In this document: in pieces, positions 1 to 5,282 of the stretch
Position numbering within the stretch: the stretch's first letter is position 1
Layout: every line of letters begins with the position of its first letter
Assembly: GCA_039180865.1 (NCBI GenBank)
Contig: JBCDCZ010000285.1
Span: forward strand, 1 to 5,942
Direction of reading: 5' to 3'
Length of the DNA stretch: 5,942 nt
Origin: JBCDCU01 sp039180865
GTDB taxonomy: Bacteria; Pseudomonadota; Alphaproteobacteria; Rhizobiales; JACESI01
Made by a program: the position numbers and the translations under genes
Notes under the pieces: model-generated
Database searches by the model: none
Told to the model about the DNA's origin: nothing
Seen by the model: the letters and a program-made list of their open reading frames with translations, nothing else

Positions 1-449
1 AGCCCGGTACGATCATCGTCGACGGTAACCGTCATTTCCTTTACCTCATCCAGGAAGGCGGCATGGCGATGCGATATGGCATCGGTGTTGGCAAGGAAGG
101 TTTTGGTTGGTCCGGCATTGTTCGGGTCGGCCGCACCGCGAAATGGCCGCGATGGACCCCGCCTGCTGAGATGGTTGCGCGCGATCCGCTTGCTGCGAAG
201 TTCAAGAACGGTATGCCGGGTGGTCCCGACAATCCGCTCGGCGCGCGCGCTCTTTATCTCTATGACGGTGGCCGCGACACAATTTACCGCATTCACGGCA
301 CGACCAAGCCTTGGTCGATCGGCCTCAATGTATCTTCAGGATGCATCCGCCTGACGAATGACGATGTGACCGATCTTTACGAACGGGTTCGAGTTGGTGC
401 CAAGGTAATTGTTTTGATGCAGCATTCGAGTGAGCGGGTCGGCGTGTAG
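1..449 (+). CDS. L,D-transpeptidase (YkuD/ErfK family), C-terminal part; 5' end outside window
   Basis: This is a periplasmic-type L,D-transpeptidase catalytic domain. The family uses an active-site Cys to form 3-3 peptidoglycan crosslinks or to attach proteins to peptidoglycan. The frame is open from base 3, reading PGTIIVDGN..., with no stop before TAG at 447-449, so the gene starts left of the window. The ATG at 63 is internal, because the YkuD domain's first beta strands lie before it. The family signature is clear: HGTT (His codon 294-296), then SSGCIRLTNDDVTDLY with the catalytic Cys at 342-344 and the conserved Arg two residues later. Also seen are the WTPP and NPLGARALYLY segments typical of the alphaproteobacterial branch. 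The domain runs to about 20 residues before the end and nothing follows it. Any signal peptide or N-terminal domain is out of view, so the exact paralogue cannot be named. The gene is convergent with the tRNA gene on its right. Confidence 0.93.
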   Translation, partial: PGTIIVDGNRHFLYLIQEGGMAMRYGIGVGKEGFGWSGIVRVGRTAKWPRWTPPAEMVARDPLAAKFKNGMPGGPDNPLGARALYLYDGGRDTIYRIHGTTKPWSIGLNVSSGCIRLTNDDVTDLYERVRVGAKVIVLMQHSSERVGV

Positions 450-504
450 GTTTGCTCTGCGGGATCCGGAAGTCCGCCATCGCCAGCAATTCTCGAAATT
501 GAGT

Positions 505-529
505 TCACGGAAACAGCTGCGTTTCGTGA
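505..529. terminator. Hairpin between convergent L,D-transpeptidase and tRNA-Arg genes; possible bidirectional terminator
   Basis: The left arm TCACG-G-AAAC (505-514, one bulged G) pairs with GTTTCGTGA (521-529) around a six-base loop. This gives 9 base pairs. It sits 55 nt after the transpeptidase stop and 6 nt beyond the CCA end of the tRNA gene, where a shared terminator would be expected. There is no T-run on either strand, so intrinsic termination is uncertain; it could equally be a 3'-end processing or stability element. Confidence 0.3.
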
Positions 530-535
530 GAATAA

Positions 536-612
536 TGGCGCGCTCGGGAAGATTCGAACTCCCGACCCCCAGATTCGTAGTCTGGTGCTCTATCCAGCTG
601 AGCTACGAGCGC
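536..612 (-). tRNA. tRNA-Arg (anticodon ACG)
   Basis: A 77-nt tRNA gene with a full cloverleaf on the minus strand. The acceptor stem GCGCTCG (612-606) pairs with CGAGCGC (546-540). It is followed by discriminator G (539) and an encoded CCA (538-536). The D arm contains GCTC/GAGC around AGCTGGATA. The anticodon stem CCAGA/TCTGG encloses the loop CTACGAA, with anticodon ACG at 578-576. The T arm is GGGAG-TTCGAAT-CTTCC with one G-T wobble. The ACG anticodon is normally deaminated by TadA to inosine (ICG), which reads CGU, CGC and CGA. The gene is 178 bp downstream of the histidine kinase stop on the same strand. I could not identify a convincing promoter of its own in the gap. No duplicated 3' tRNA end (attachment site) is visible in the window. 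Confidence 0.97.
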
Positions 613-714
613 GCATGTCCTCTTGCCGAATGAGATTGAAAGCGGAAGAGGGTCGGACTGCGTCAGCAAAACCAAGCTGTCCGAAACTGGAAGCCACGGC
701 ATAATTGGAAATGG

Positions 715-730
715 CCGCTTTGGCAAGCGG
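715..730 (-). terminator. Short hairpin downstream of the histidine kinase gene; candidate terminator
   Basis: CCGCTT (715-720) and AAGCGG (725-730) form a perfect 6-bp stem with a TGGC loop, 60 nt beyond the kinase stop codon. Read on the minus strand, the hairpin is followed by CCATTTCC, a poor U-tract. It could end the three-gene minus-strand transcript before the tRNA gene, but the weak tail leaves this uncertain. The rest of the 613-790 gap shows nothing I recognise. Confidence 0.3.
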
Positions 731-790
731 GATTTTCCGAAACCATGTAAGAACGCGCGGAGCTTTGAAGCGGACTGAGCACAAGCCGCA

Positions 791-2332
791 TCAGGTGAGG
801 GTTGTCCCCGGATGGGGGATGTCGACTTCAAAGGTCGCGCCGGTTCGTCCATCGTCAGCAAGCCGAATCTGGCCGCCATGGCCGCGCACGAATTCGCTGG
901 CAATAGCTAGCCCCAGACCCACGCCGCCATGCGATACCGAGCCTCGGAACGCTTCGAAAAGGTGTGTTTTCGCCTTTTCCGGAACGCCGGGACCCGTGTC
1001 GATCACATAGATTCGGGTCCGATCCGGTAATCTGTCGGAAGAGATCTCAAGCCGCCTCACGATACCGTCGCCTTCAAGGCTTTCCATCGCCTTGATCGCG
1101 TTGCGCGCAAGGTTCATCAAGACGCGGAAGATCTGTTCGGGATCGACTTCAACTTCGGTGTCGGGCGGAACGGAATTCACCCATTCGATTTCCCTATTCT
1201 CTTCCAGATTGAGAAGGCCCGCGATTTCATCGACTTTGGCTGCAAGACGCACGACCCGTTTTTCCGGAGGTTCATTGCTTGCAGAGCCATAAACAAGTGT
1301 TGCCTGGCAATAGCTGATCGCATGGTCAATGCCGCGCATCAGCTTTGGTGCAAAGCGTTGGACATCGGGATCCGATACGGTGGCAAGACGGTCGGAGAAG
1401 AGTTGAACGGATGCAAGGATGTTTCGAAGGTCGTGATTGACTTTCGACATGGCAAGTCCAAGGCTCGCCAGCCGTTTCTGACTGGATAGCGTTCCCTGGA
1501 GATCCGCTTGCATGGCCGCAAGCCGCTCTTCGGCAACACCGATCTCATCGCTTCGGCCGGTCGGCTTGATGATCGAATCGGTTGCTTCGGGATATTCGGA
1601 AAAGGCGACCATATTCTCCGCCATGCGCCGCACTGGCCGGACGAAAAACAAGGTCAGCGTGAAATAAACCATCGCTGCGGTGAGGCAGGAAATGATCAGC
1701 GACAGGATCAGGACATTGCGCGTGTAAATCAGCATCGCATTCCTGAGCGGTTCTTCGAGCGCGACCAATTCGATCACCTCATTGCTTCCCGGCGGCTTTC
1801 CGGTGACGAGAATGGTTCTTGGCTCCTGTGCGAGGAGCGTGCCGAATGCATCGCGGATCGATTGCAGGACGCCGGTCTCGTTCACATCAAAACGCGCGGC
1901 AACACCGCTGCTTTGTTCAAGCATGGCAACGAGCTGTTTGCGCCCGCCGCGTTTGTGGGCGAGTGTGACGACGTCAATGTTTCTAAGAGCATCTTCAACC
2001 TGCATGGCAAGGGCGCTGTCACCCTGAAGCGCCTCTTGCGCCTCTTGCTTCGGATCATTCAACAATATGAGGATTGTTCGCGCGCGGGTGAGGCGGTCGG
2101 TCAACCAGTCATTGCGGAATTTGGCGACTGAGGGGACAAAAACAAAGACCTCACTCACCATGACGAAGACGATCGTCATAAGCAGGAGTTTCGAGGACAG
2201 CCCGCCGAACCTGCCAAAGCTTTTCTGTTCGCCGGTAGTGCCTTTGCCACCGTCGGACACGCCATCACCATCGCCGGGTGGCGCTGCCCTTTCGGCCTCG
2301 TCAATCTGAGTCTTGTCTGGCGCTTGGTTCAC
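791..2332 (-). CDS. Membrane-bound sensor histidine kinase (HAMP, HisKA, HATPase_c)
   Basis: A 513-residue two-component sensor kinase of the inner membrane. Residues 1-47 are cytoplasmic, acidic and glycine-rich. TM1 is about 48-70, a putative periplasmic sensing segment about 71-205, TM2 about 206-231, and a HAMP-like linker with RPVRRM about 232-285. The dimerisation/phosphoacceptor helix carries NHDLRN with His300. The ATPase domain has an N box (MNLARNAIKAM, Asn407/Asn411), a G1 box (DTGPGVP, 445-451), an F box (LFEAFRGS) and a G2 box (GGVGLGLA, 469-476). All key residues are present, so it should be active. The start is GTG at 2332. An in-frame TAA four codons upstream rules out a longer protein, and the first internal ATG falls inside TM1. 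The Shine-Dalgarno is weak (GGGAT, 11 nt away). It follows the flavoprotein gene by 102 bp on the same strand. No response regulator is in the window. The stimulus is unknown. Confidence 0.92.
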   Translation of the reverse strand: MNQAPDKTQIDEAERAAPPGDGDGVSDGGKGTTGEQKSFGRFGGLSSKLLLMTIVFVMVSEVFVFVPSVAKFRNDWLTDRLTRARTILILLNDPKQEAQEALQGDSALAMQVEDALRNIDVVTLAHKRGGRKQLVAMLEQSSGVAARFDVNETGVLQSIRDAFGTLLAQEPRTILVTGKPPGSNEVIELVALEEPLRNAMLIYTRNVLILSLIISCLTAAMVYFTLTLFFVRPVRRMAENMVAFSEYPEATDSIIKPTGRSDEIGVAEERLAAMQADLQGTLSSQKRLASLGLAMSKVNHDLRNILASVQLFSDRLATVSDPDVQRFAPKLMRGIDHAISYCQATLVYGSASNEPPEKRVVRLAAKVDEIAGLLNLEENREIEWVNSVPPDTEVEVDPEQIFRVLMNLARNAIKAMESLEGDGIVRRLEISSDRLPDRTRIYVIDTGPGVPEKAKTHLFEAFRGSVSHGGVGLGLAIASEFVRGHGGQIRLADDGRTGATFEVDIPHPGTTLT

Positions 2333-2334
2333 GG

Positions 2335-2352
2335 CCCGAGTTTATCCCGAGT
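2335..2352 (-). repeat. Direct 7-mer repeat just upstream of the histidine kinase start
   Basis: On the minus strand ACTCGGG occurs twice (2352-2346 and 2341-2335) with an 11-bp period, about one helical turn, ending 2 nt before the GTG start. A protein contacting one DNA face could bind such a pair. It also lies where the ribosome-binding site should be. Chance occurrence is possible at this length. Confidence 0.3.
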
Positions 2353-2434
2353 CTTGCCTGATTGTCCCGTTTTCCTGGAAGTGGTGGGCAGGCGCAAAGC
2401 AATTCATACAGCACAACTTCCAATTTACTGGACG

Positions 2435-3865
2435 TTAGCCGAACACGCGCAGAAAAGCGAGCCCTCGTTTAAGCCACGGATTGGAAAGACTTGCCTTGAA
2501 ATACTCTGTCGATGCGCGTTTGCCAATCTCTGTATAGGTCGGATACGGTGGAACGTAACCGGTCATCGCACCGACTTTCAGGCCTTGGGAAACCGCCAGC
2601 GCCCAGATGTTGATCATCTCGCCCGCATTGTGGCCGACAATTCCGGCGCCGAGGATCTTTCCCTTTTTATTCGTCACCACTTTTATGAGGCCGGTGGTTT
2701 TGCGCTCGGCCTGCGCACGGTCGTTTTCAGCATAGGGCCAGCGCAAGACACGGATATCGGAAACCGTCTTGCGGGCTTCTTCTTCCGTAAATCCGACCTG
2801 GGCGACTTCGGGATCGGTAAAGGTAACACGCGGGATAATGTCGGTGTTTTCTTTAGCGCCCATGCGAAACAGGATGGAACGAATCACCAACCCAGCATGA
2901 TAGCCCGCGACATGGGTAAATTGCAGTCCGCCCGCGACATCGCCAATTGCATAGATCTTGCGATTGGTCGAACGCATCGTACGATCAACCTTGATTCCTT
3001 TTGGACTGTATTCGATCCCGGCCTTTTCGAGATCGAGACCATTGACATTGGCGGCCCGTCCTGCGGCGATGAGAAGGTGAGATCCTGACAGTGTTTCCTC
3101 ACGTTCGTTGCGGCTCACCGTGACATCCACACCGCCACCGTCTTGACCCGGCGCGACCCTCACAACCTGGGTTTCCTCGAGGATGTCAACGCCGTCTTTT
3201 CGCATTTCGGCGATAGCAACCGCTGTCAATTCCGGATCATCGTTTCCGAGGGCCTTCTGCATCTCCACGACGCTGACCTTTGCCCCTAACCGACGATGGG
3301 CTTGTGCCATTTCCATGCCGATCGGGCCACCGCCAACGATGATGAGGTGTTCCGGGCGCTCCGTGTTTTCAAACAGCGATTCATTTGTGAGGTAAGGAAC
3401 GGTTTCAAGTCCCGGGATCGGCGGAACGAAGGCCGACGAGCCGGTGGCGACCACGAAACGGCGTGCTTTGATTTCATAGTCGCCGGCAACGATAGTCTTG
3501 TTGTCTTTGAATTTCCCGGCCTGGGTGATGACACGCACCCCAAGCCCGGTAAACCGCTCGACTGAATCATTGGGTGCGATCGATGCGATCACGCCGTGAA
3601 TATGGTCGTGAACCTTTTGGAAGTCGACTTCGGGCTCTTGCGGAGTGACACCGAACTTACCCGCTTGTCGGAAAGTGGCTGCCGTCTTGCCGGCGGCGAT
3701 CATCGCTTTTGACGGAACACATCCGTAGTTCAGGCAGTCGCCCCCCATTTTGCCTTTCTCTAAAAGAACCACAGAGACGCCGAAGGCTGCGGCAGCAGCC
3801 GCCACGCTCAATCCGCCGGAACCGGCGCCGATCACGCAAATGTCGGGTGTTAGGGTTTCGCTCAT
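2435..3865 (-). CDS. FAD/NAD(P)-dependent oxidoreductase of the dihydrolipoyl dehydrogenase/mercuric reductase-like group
   Basis: A 476-residue class I pyridine nucleotide-disulfide oxidoreductase, expected to be a cytoplasmic homodimer. An FAD-binding Rossmann motif (VIGAGSGG, 11-18) is followed by the redox-active pair GGDCLNYGCVPSK (Cys44, Cys49). An NAD(P) motif (VGGGPIG, 177-183) is followed by Glu201 at the end of its second strand, which suggests NADH. The second FAD motif is YAIGDVAG (Asp309), and the dimerisation domain runs from about 345. Where lipoamide dehydrogenases have His-Pro-Thr-x-x-Glu, this protein has Tyr441-Pro-Thr-Tyr-Thr-Glu446, so the general-base His is absent. It has no N-terminal heavy-metal domain and no C-terminal Cys pair, so it is not a true mercuric reductase. 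I chose the ATG at 3865 because AGAGG lies 5 nt upstream and the Rossmann fold starts at once. An ATG at 3979 in the same frame adds 38 unlike residues. The gene lies between the TVP38 and kinase genes. Its substrate is unknown. Confidence 0.9.
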   Translation of the reverse strand: MSETLTPDICVIGAGSGGLSVAAAAAAFGVSVVLLEKGKMGGDCLNYGCVPSKAMIAAGKTAATFRQAGKFGVTPQEPEVDFQKVHDHIHGVIASIAPNDSVERFTGLGVRVITQAGKFKDNKTIVAGDYEIKARRFVVATGSSAFVPPIPGLETVPYLTNESLFENTERPEHLIIVGGGPIGMEMAQAHRRLGAKVSVVEMQKALGNDDPELTAVAIAEMRKDGVDILEETQVVRVAPGQDGGGVDVTVSRNEREETLSGSHLLIAAGRAANVNGLDLEKAGIEYSPKGIKVDRTMRSTNRKIYAIGDVAGGLQFTHVAGYHAGLVIRSILFRMGAKENTDIIPRVTFTDPEVAQVGFTEEEARKTVSDIRVLRWPYAENDRAQAERKTTGLIKVVTNKKGKILGAGIVGHNAGEMINIWALAVSQGLKVGAMTGYVPPYPTYTEIGKRASTEYFKASLSNPWLKRGLAFLRVFG

Positions 3866-3904
3866 TGTAACCTCTGGACGAGTTGGGGGCCGTTCGAAAG
3901 ACAC

Positions 3905-3961
3905 ACTGGTTCTTGTGAACCGGTTACGAGGGTGCCGCAAGCGCGTTTCGTTGCGCGCGGC
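3905..3961. repeat. Two inverted repeats in the TVP38-oxidoreductase gap
   Basis: ACTGGTTC (3905-3912) and GAACCGGT (3917-3924) form an 8-bp dyad with one mismatch or wobble around TTGT. A second, GC-rich one pairs GCGCG (3941-3945) with CGCGC (3954-3958), extendable by GCC/GGC past a four-base bulge. Both lie in the 170-bp gap upstream of the flavoprotein ATG. They may be an operator and a weak terminator or processing hairpin, respectively. Neither has a T-run. Confidence 0.3.
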
Positions 3962-4035
3962 AAAGGTGAGACCTGACACGCGCGGCGATGGGTGCCGCAG
4001 CGCAATATGTAAGGTGGGGTCGAAGTGGGCGGGGT

Positions 4036-4779
4036 CTAGGCCTGCGTCTTCGCCATCTTGCGGCGGCGGACGAATTTAACCACAATCGGGATGATCGATA
4101 CAGCGGCAAGCGCGGCGAGACCCAAGGTGATTTTGGTGATGATGTCGGCACCTTCAACGGCACCGCCAAGCTGTTCGCCCATAAAGGCGAAGGCATAGGT
4201 GCCTGGGATAATCCCGATGAAGGTTGCAAGCGCATAGCGCGGCAGGTCCATACCGAACACAGCCGGCGCAAGATTGGTGATCCAGAATGGGACGACCGGT
4301 GCCAGGCGGAGAGTAAGGAGGTAGTTAAACGCGTCCTGCTGGAAACCCTCGCGCAGCTTCGTCATGCGGGGGCCGGCTTTTTCGGCGAGATAGTCGCCGA
4401 TCGATGTTTTGGCTGCCAAGAAAATCACTGACGCACCGATGGTTGCCGCCACAATTGTCAGCGTGCCTGCAACAAACCATCCGAAGACCGCTCCGCCCGC
4501 AATCGTCAGGAAACCAGCTCCGGGAAAGGAGAGCGAAACTGCAATGATGTAAATGACAAGATAGGCTGCGACGGCAGTCAGGAAGTTTGCGCTCACAAAT
4601 GCGTCGATGGCTTCCTTGTTATCCGCGATCGCGCTCGGCGAGAGATAAGTGTGCAGACCGGCGGCGTAGCCCGCGCCAAGCAAAGTCGCAATAACGGCGA
4701 GGGGCAAGAAGCGTTTCCAGCTACCGCGGGCCTTTGCTTCAGTTTTTTCCACCGAATTCAATGTCTCATCCATCGCCAT
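4036..4779 (-). CDS. TVP38/TMEM64 family inner-membrane protein (SNARE_assoc/VTT domain, DedA superfamily)
   Basis: A 247-residue polytopic membrane protein. After a charged N-terminus (to about residue 23), hydrophobic segments lie near 24-41, 66-82, 88-122, 182-204 and 213-236. The tail is basic (KFVRRRKMAKTQA), consistent with a cytoplasmic C-terminus. The two family hallmarks are present: SFPGAGFLTIAGGAVFG (84-100), a re-entrant-type Pro/Gly-rich segment, and RLAPVVPFWITNLAPAVFGM (158-177). The superfamily includes DedA proteins and eukaryotic TMEM41B/VMP1, linked to lipid transport or scrambling; the bacterial TVP38 substrate is not settled. I chose the ATG at 4779 because AGGG lies 9 nt upstream; the ATG at 4773 is a less well spaced alternative. 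It is the first gene of the minus-strand set, 170 bp before the flavoprotein gene, and is divergent from rpmH. A TATAAC (4808-4803) could be its -10 element, but no good -35 accompanies it. Confidence 0.92.
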   Translation of the reverse strand: MAMDETLNSVEKTEAKARGSWKRFLPLAVIATLLGAGYAAGLHTYLSPSAIADNKEAIDAFVSANFLTAVAAYLVIYIIAVSLSFPGAGFLTIAGGAVFGWFVAGTLTIVAATIGASVIFLAAKTSIGDYLAEKAGPRMTKLREGFQQDAFNYLLTLRLAPVVPFWITNLAPAVFGMDLPRYALATFIGIIPGTYAFAFMGEQLGGAVEGADIITKITLGLAALAAVSIIPIVVKFVRRRKMAKTQA

Positions 4780-4912
4780 GTCGAGTTTCCCTGAGTTTCT
4801 ATGTTATAGGCTCGAGTGATTAAGAACCATTGCTTGCTGCACTGCACATATGGCGACGCATGTTCGGGATTAAAGTTATACTTGGATACCCTGACGAATG
4901 TTTGAGATTGGG

Positions 4913-4948
4913 TCACTTAAACTCACGAAAGTGTGAGCTGTTAAGTGA
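4913..4948. repeat. 36-nt interrupted palindrome upstream of the rpmH promoter
   Basis: The outer arms TCACTTAA (4913-4920) and TTAAGTGA (4941-4948) are perfect 8-bp complements. Nested inside, CTCAC (4922-4926) pairs with GTGAG (4933-4937) around GAAAGT. That makes 13 base pairs with a 1x3 internal loop. It ends 25 bp before the rpmH -35 and lies about 134 bp upstream of the TVP38 start. No T-run follows on either strand, so an operator or other protein-binding site is more likely than a terminator. Confidence 0.5.
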
Positions 4949-4973
4949 TTAGGCGTAGATCCTTACAATTCCG

Positions 4974-5002
4974 TTGACTTTCGTGTTTCTTCTCTCCTAT
5001 AT
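4974..5002 (+). promoter_or_regulatory. Predicted housekeeping promoter of rpmH
   Basis: TTGACT (4974-4979) and CTATAT (4997-5002) are separated by exactly 17 bp, matching the alphaproteobacterial housekeeping sigma-factor pattern seen at rRNA and ribosomal-protein genes. Transcription would begin near A5009, giving a leader of about 100 nt before the rpmH ATG. It probably also drives rnpA. Confidence 0.75.
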
Positions 5003-5048
5003 GCCGCCAATCTCCATCACCGCACAGGCGTGAAAACCGGCATGACCG

Positions 5049-5099
5049 TGTTCGCTTGGCTTGTGCGATCCGAACAGAAGGGCCGTGCAGCAGGCACGG
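5049..5099 (+). promoter_or_regulatory. rpmH leader with two hairpins, the second covering the ribosome-binding site
   Basis: TGTTCG (5049-5054) pairs with CGAACA (5071-5076) across a 16-nt loop. CCGTGC (5083-5088) pairs with GCACGG (5094-5099) across AGCAG. The second stem contains the GG of the only plausible Shine-Dalgarno, GGA at 5098-5100, which lies 8 nt before the ATG. Base pairing there could limit L34 translation or serve as an L34 feedback target. The structures are visible; the function is inferred. Confidence 0.4.
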
Positions 5100-5108
5100 A
5101 TGTGAACG

Positions 5109-5243
5109 ATGAAACGGACATTTCAGCCGAGTAAACTGGTTCGCAAGCGTCGCCACGGCTTCCGCGCGCGCAAAGCAACAACCGGCGGACGTGGTGTTCT
5201 CGCGGCGCGCCGTGCGAAGGGCCGCAAGCGCTTGTCAGCTTAG
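5109..5243 (+). CDS. rpmH: 50S ribosomal protein L34
   Basis: A 44-residue, highly basic protein (17 Lys/Arg) with the full L34 pattern: MKRTFQPSKLVRKRRHGFRARK at the start and VLAARRAKGRKRLSA at the end. Length is normal for the family. L34 is a late-assembling 50S subunit protein that contacts 23S rRNA. The ATG at 5109 matches the conserved MKRT N-terminus. The Shine-Dalgarno is poor (GGA) and partly inside a hairpin. Stop is TAG at 5241-5243. The gene is followed after 39 nt by the rnpA reading frame, the conserved bacterial rpmH-rnpA pairing, and is likely driven by the promoter at 4974-5002. No terminator is visible in the 39-nt gap; the first terminator-like structure is inside rnpA. 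Confidence 0.97.
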   Translation: MKRTFQPSKLVRKRRHGFRARKATTGGRGVLAARRAKGRKRLSA

Positions 5244-5270
5244 TATCGCAGACCTGGGGTTGCTGCCTGC

Positions 5271-5276
5271 AGGAGG
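5271..5276 (+). promoter_or_regulatory. Perfect Shine-Dalgarno (AGGAGG) that decides the rnpA start
   Basis: AGGAGG is the full anti-16S complement and lies 6 nt before an in-frame CTG (5283) in the rnpA reading frame. No ATG, GTG or TTG in any frame lies at a usable distance. The next conventional in-frame start, TTG at 5325, is 48 nt away. The site therefore argues for CTG initiation. Confidence 0.65.
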
Positions 5277-5282
5277 CGCGCT

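Larger units (their letters stand above)
4780..5108. other. Divergent intergenic region between the TVP38 gene and rpmH
   Basis: This 329-bp non-coding stretch is more AT-rich in its left two-thirds than the flanking genes. From left to right it holds the TVP38 Shine-Dalgarno and a possible minus-strand -10, a 36-nt dyad (4913-4948), the rpmH promoter (4974-5002), and a roughly 100-nt rpmH leader with two hairpins and a 30-codon overlapping reading frame. I found no DnaA box matching TTATCCACA and no tRNA or known riboswitch. Confidence 0.6.

Noticed and set aside
536..612. tRNA-Arg as an integration site of a mobile element
   Set aside because: No integrase, no repeated tRNA 3' end and no compositional break were seen on either side.
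1508..2131. A 207-codon open frame on the plus strand opposite the kinase gene
   Set aside because: It lies wholly antisense to a gene with all kinase motifs, its translation has no recognisable domain, and it is best explained as a GC-rich coding shadow.
2324..3088. A 254-codon open frame on the plus strand opposite the oxidoreductase gene
   Set aside because: It is antisense to a well-supported flavoprotein gene, lacks a convincing ribosome-binding site, and its translation resembles no family I know.
2435..3865. Mercuric reductase (merA) identity
   Set aside because: There is no C-terminal Cys pair, no heavy-metal-associated domain, and no merR, merT or merP gene nearby.
2435..3979. Longer 514-residue version of the oxidoreductase starting at 3979
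   Set aside because: The extra 38 residues resemble no flavoprotein N-terminus, and the ATG at 3865 has AGAGG 5 nt upstream and leads straight into the Rossmann motif.
4780..5108. Replication origin next to rpmH
   Set aside because: The rpmH-dnaA-oriC linkage belongs to other groups. No dnaA gene and no TTATCCACA-type DnaA box are visible here.
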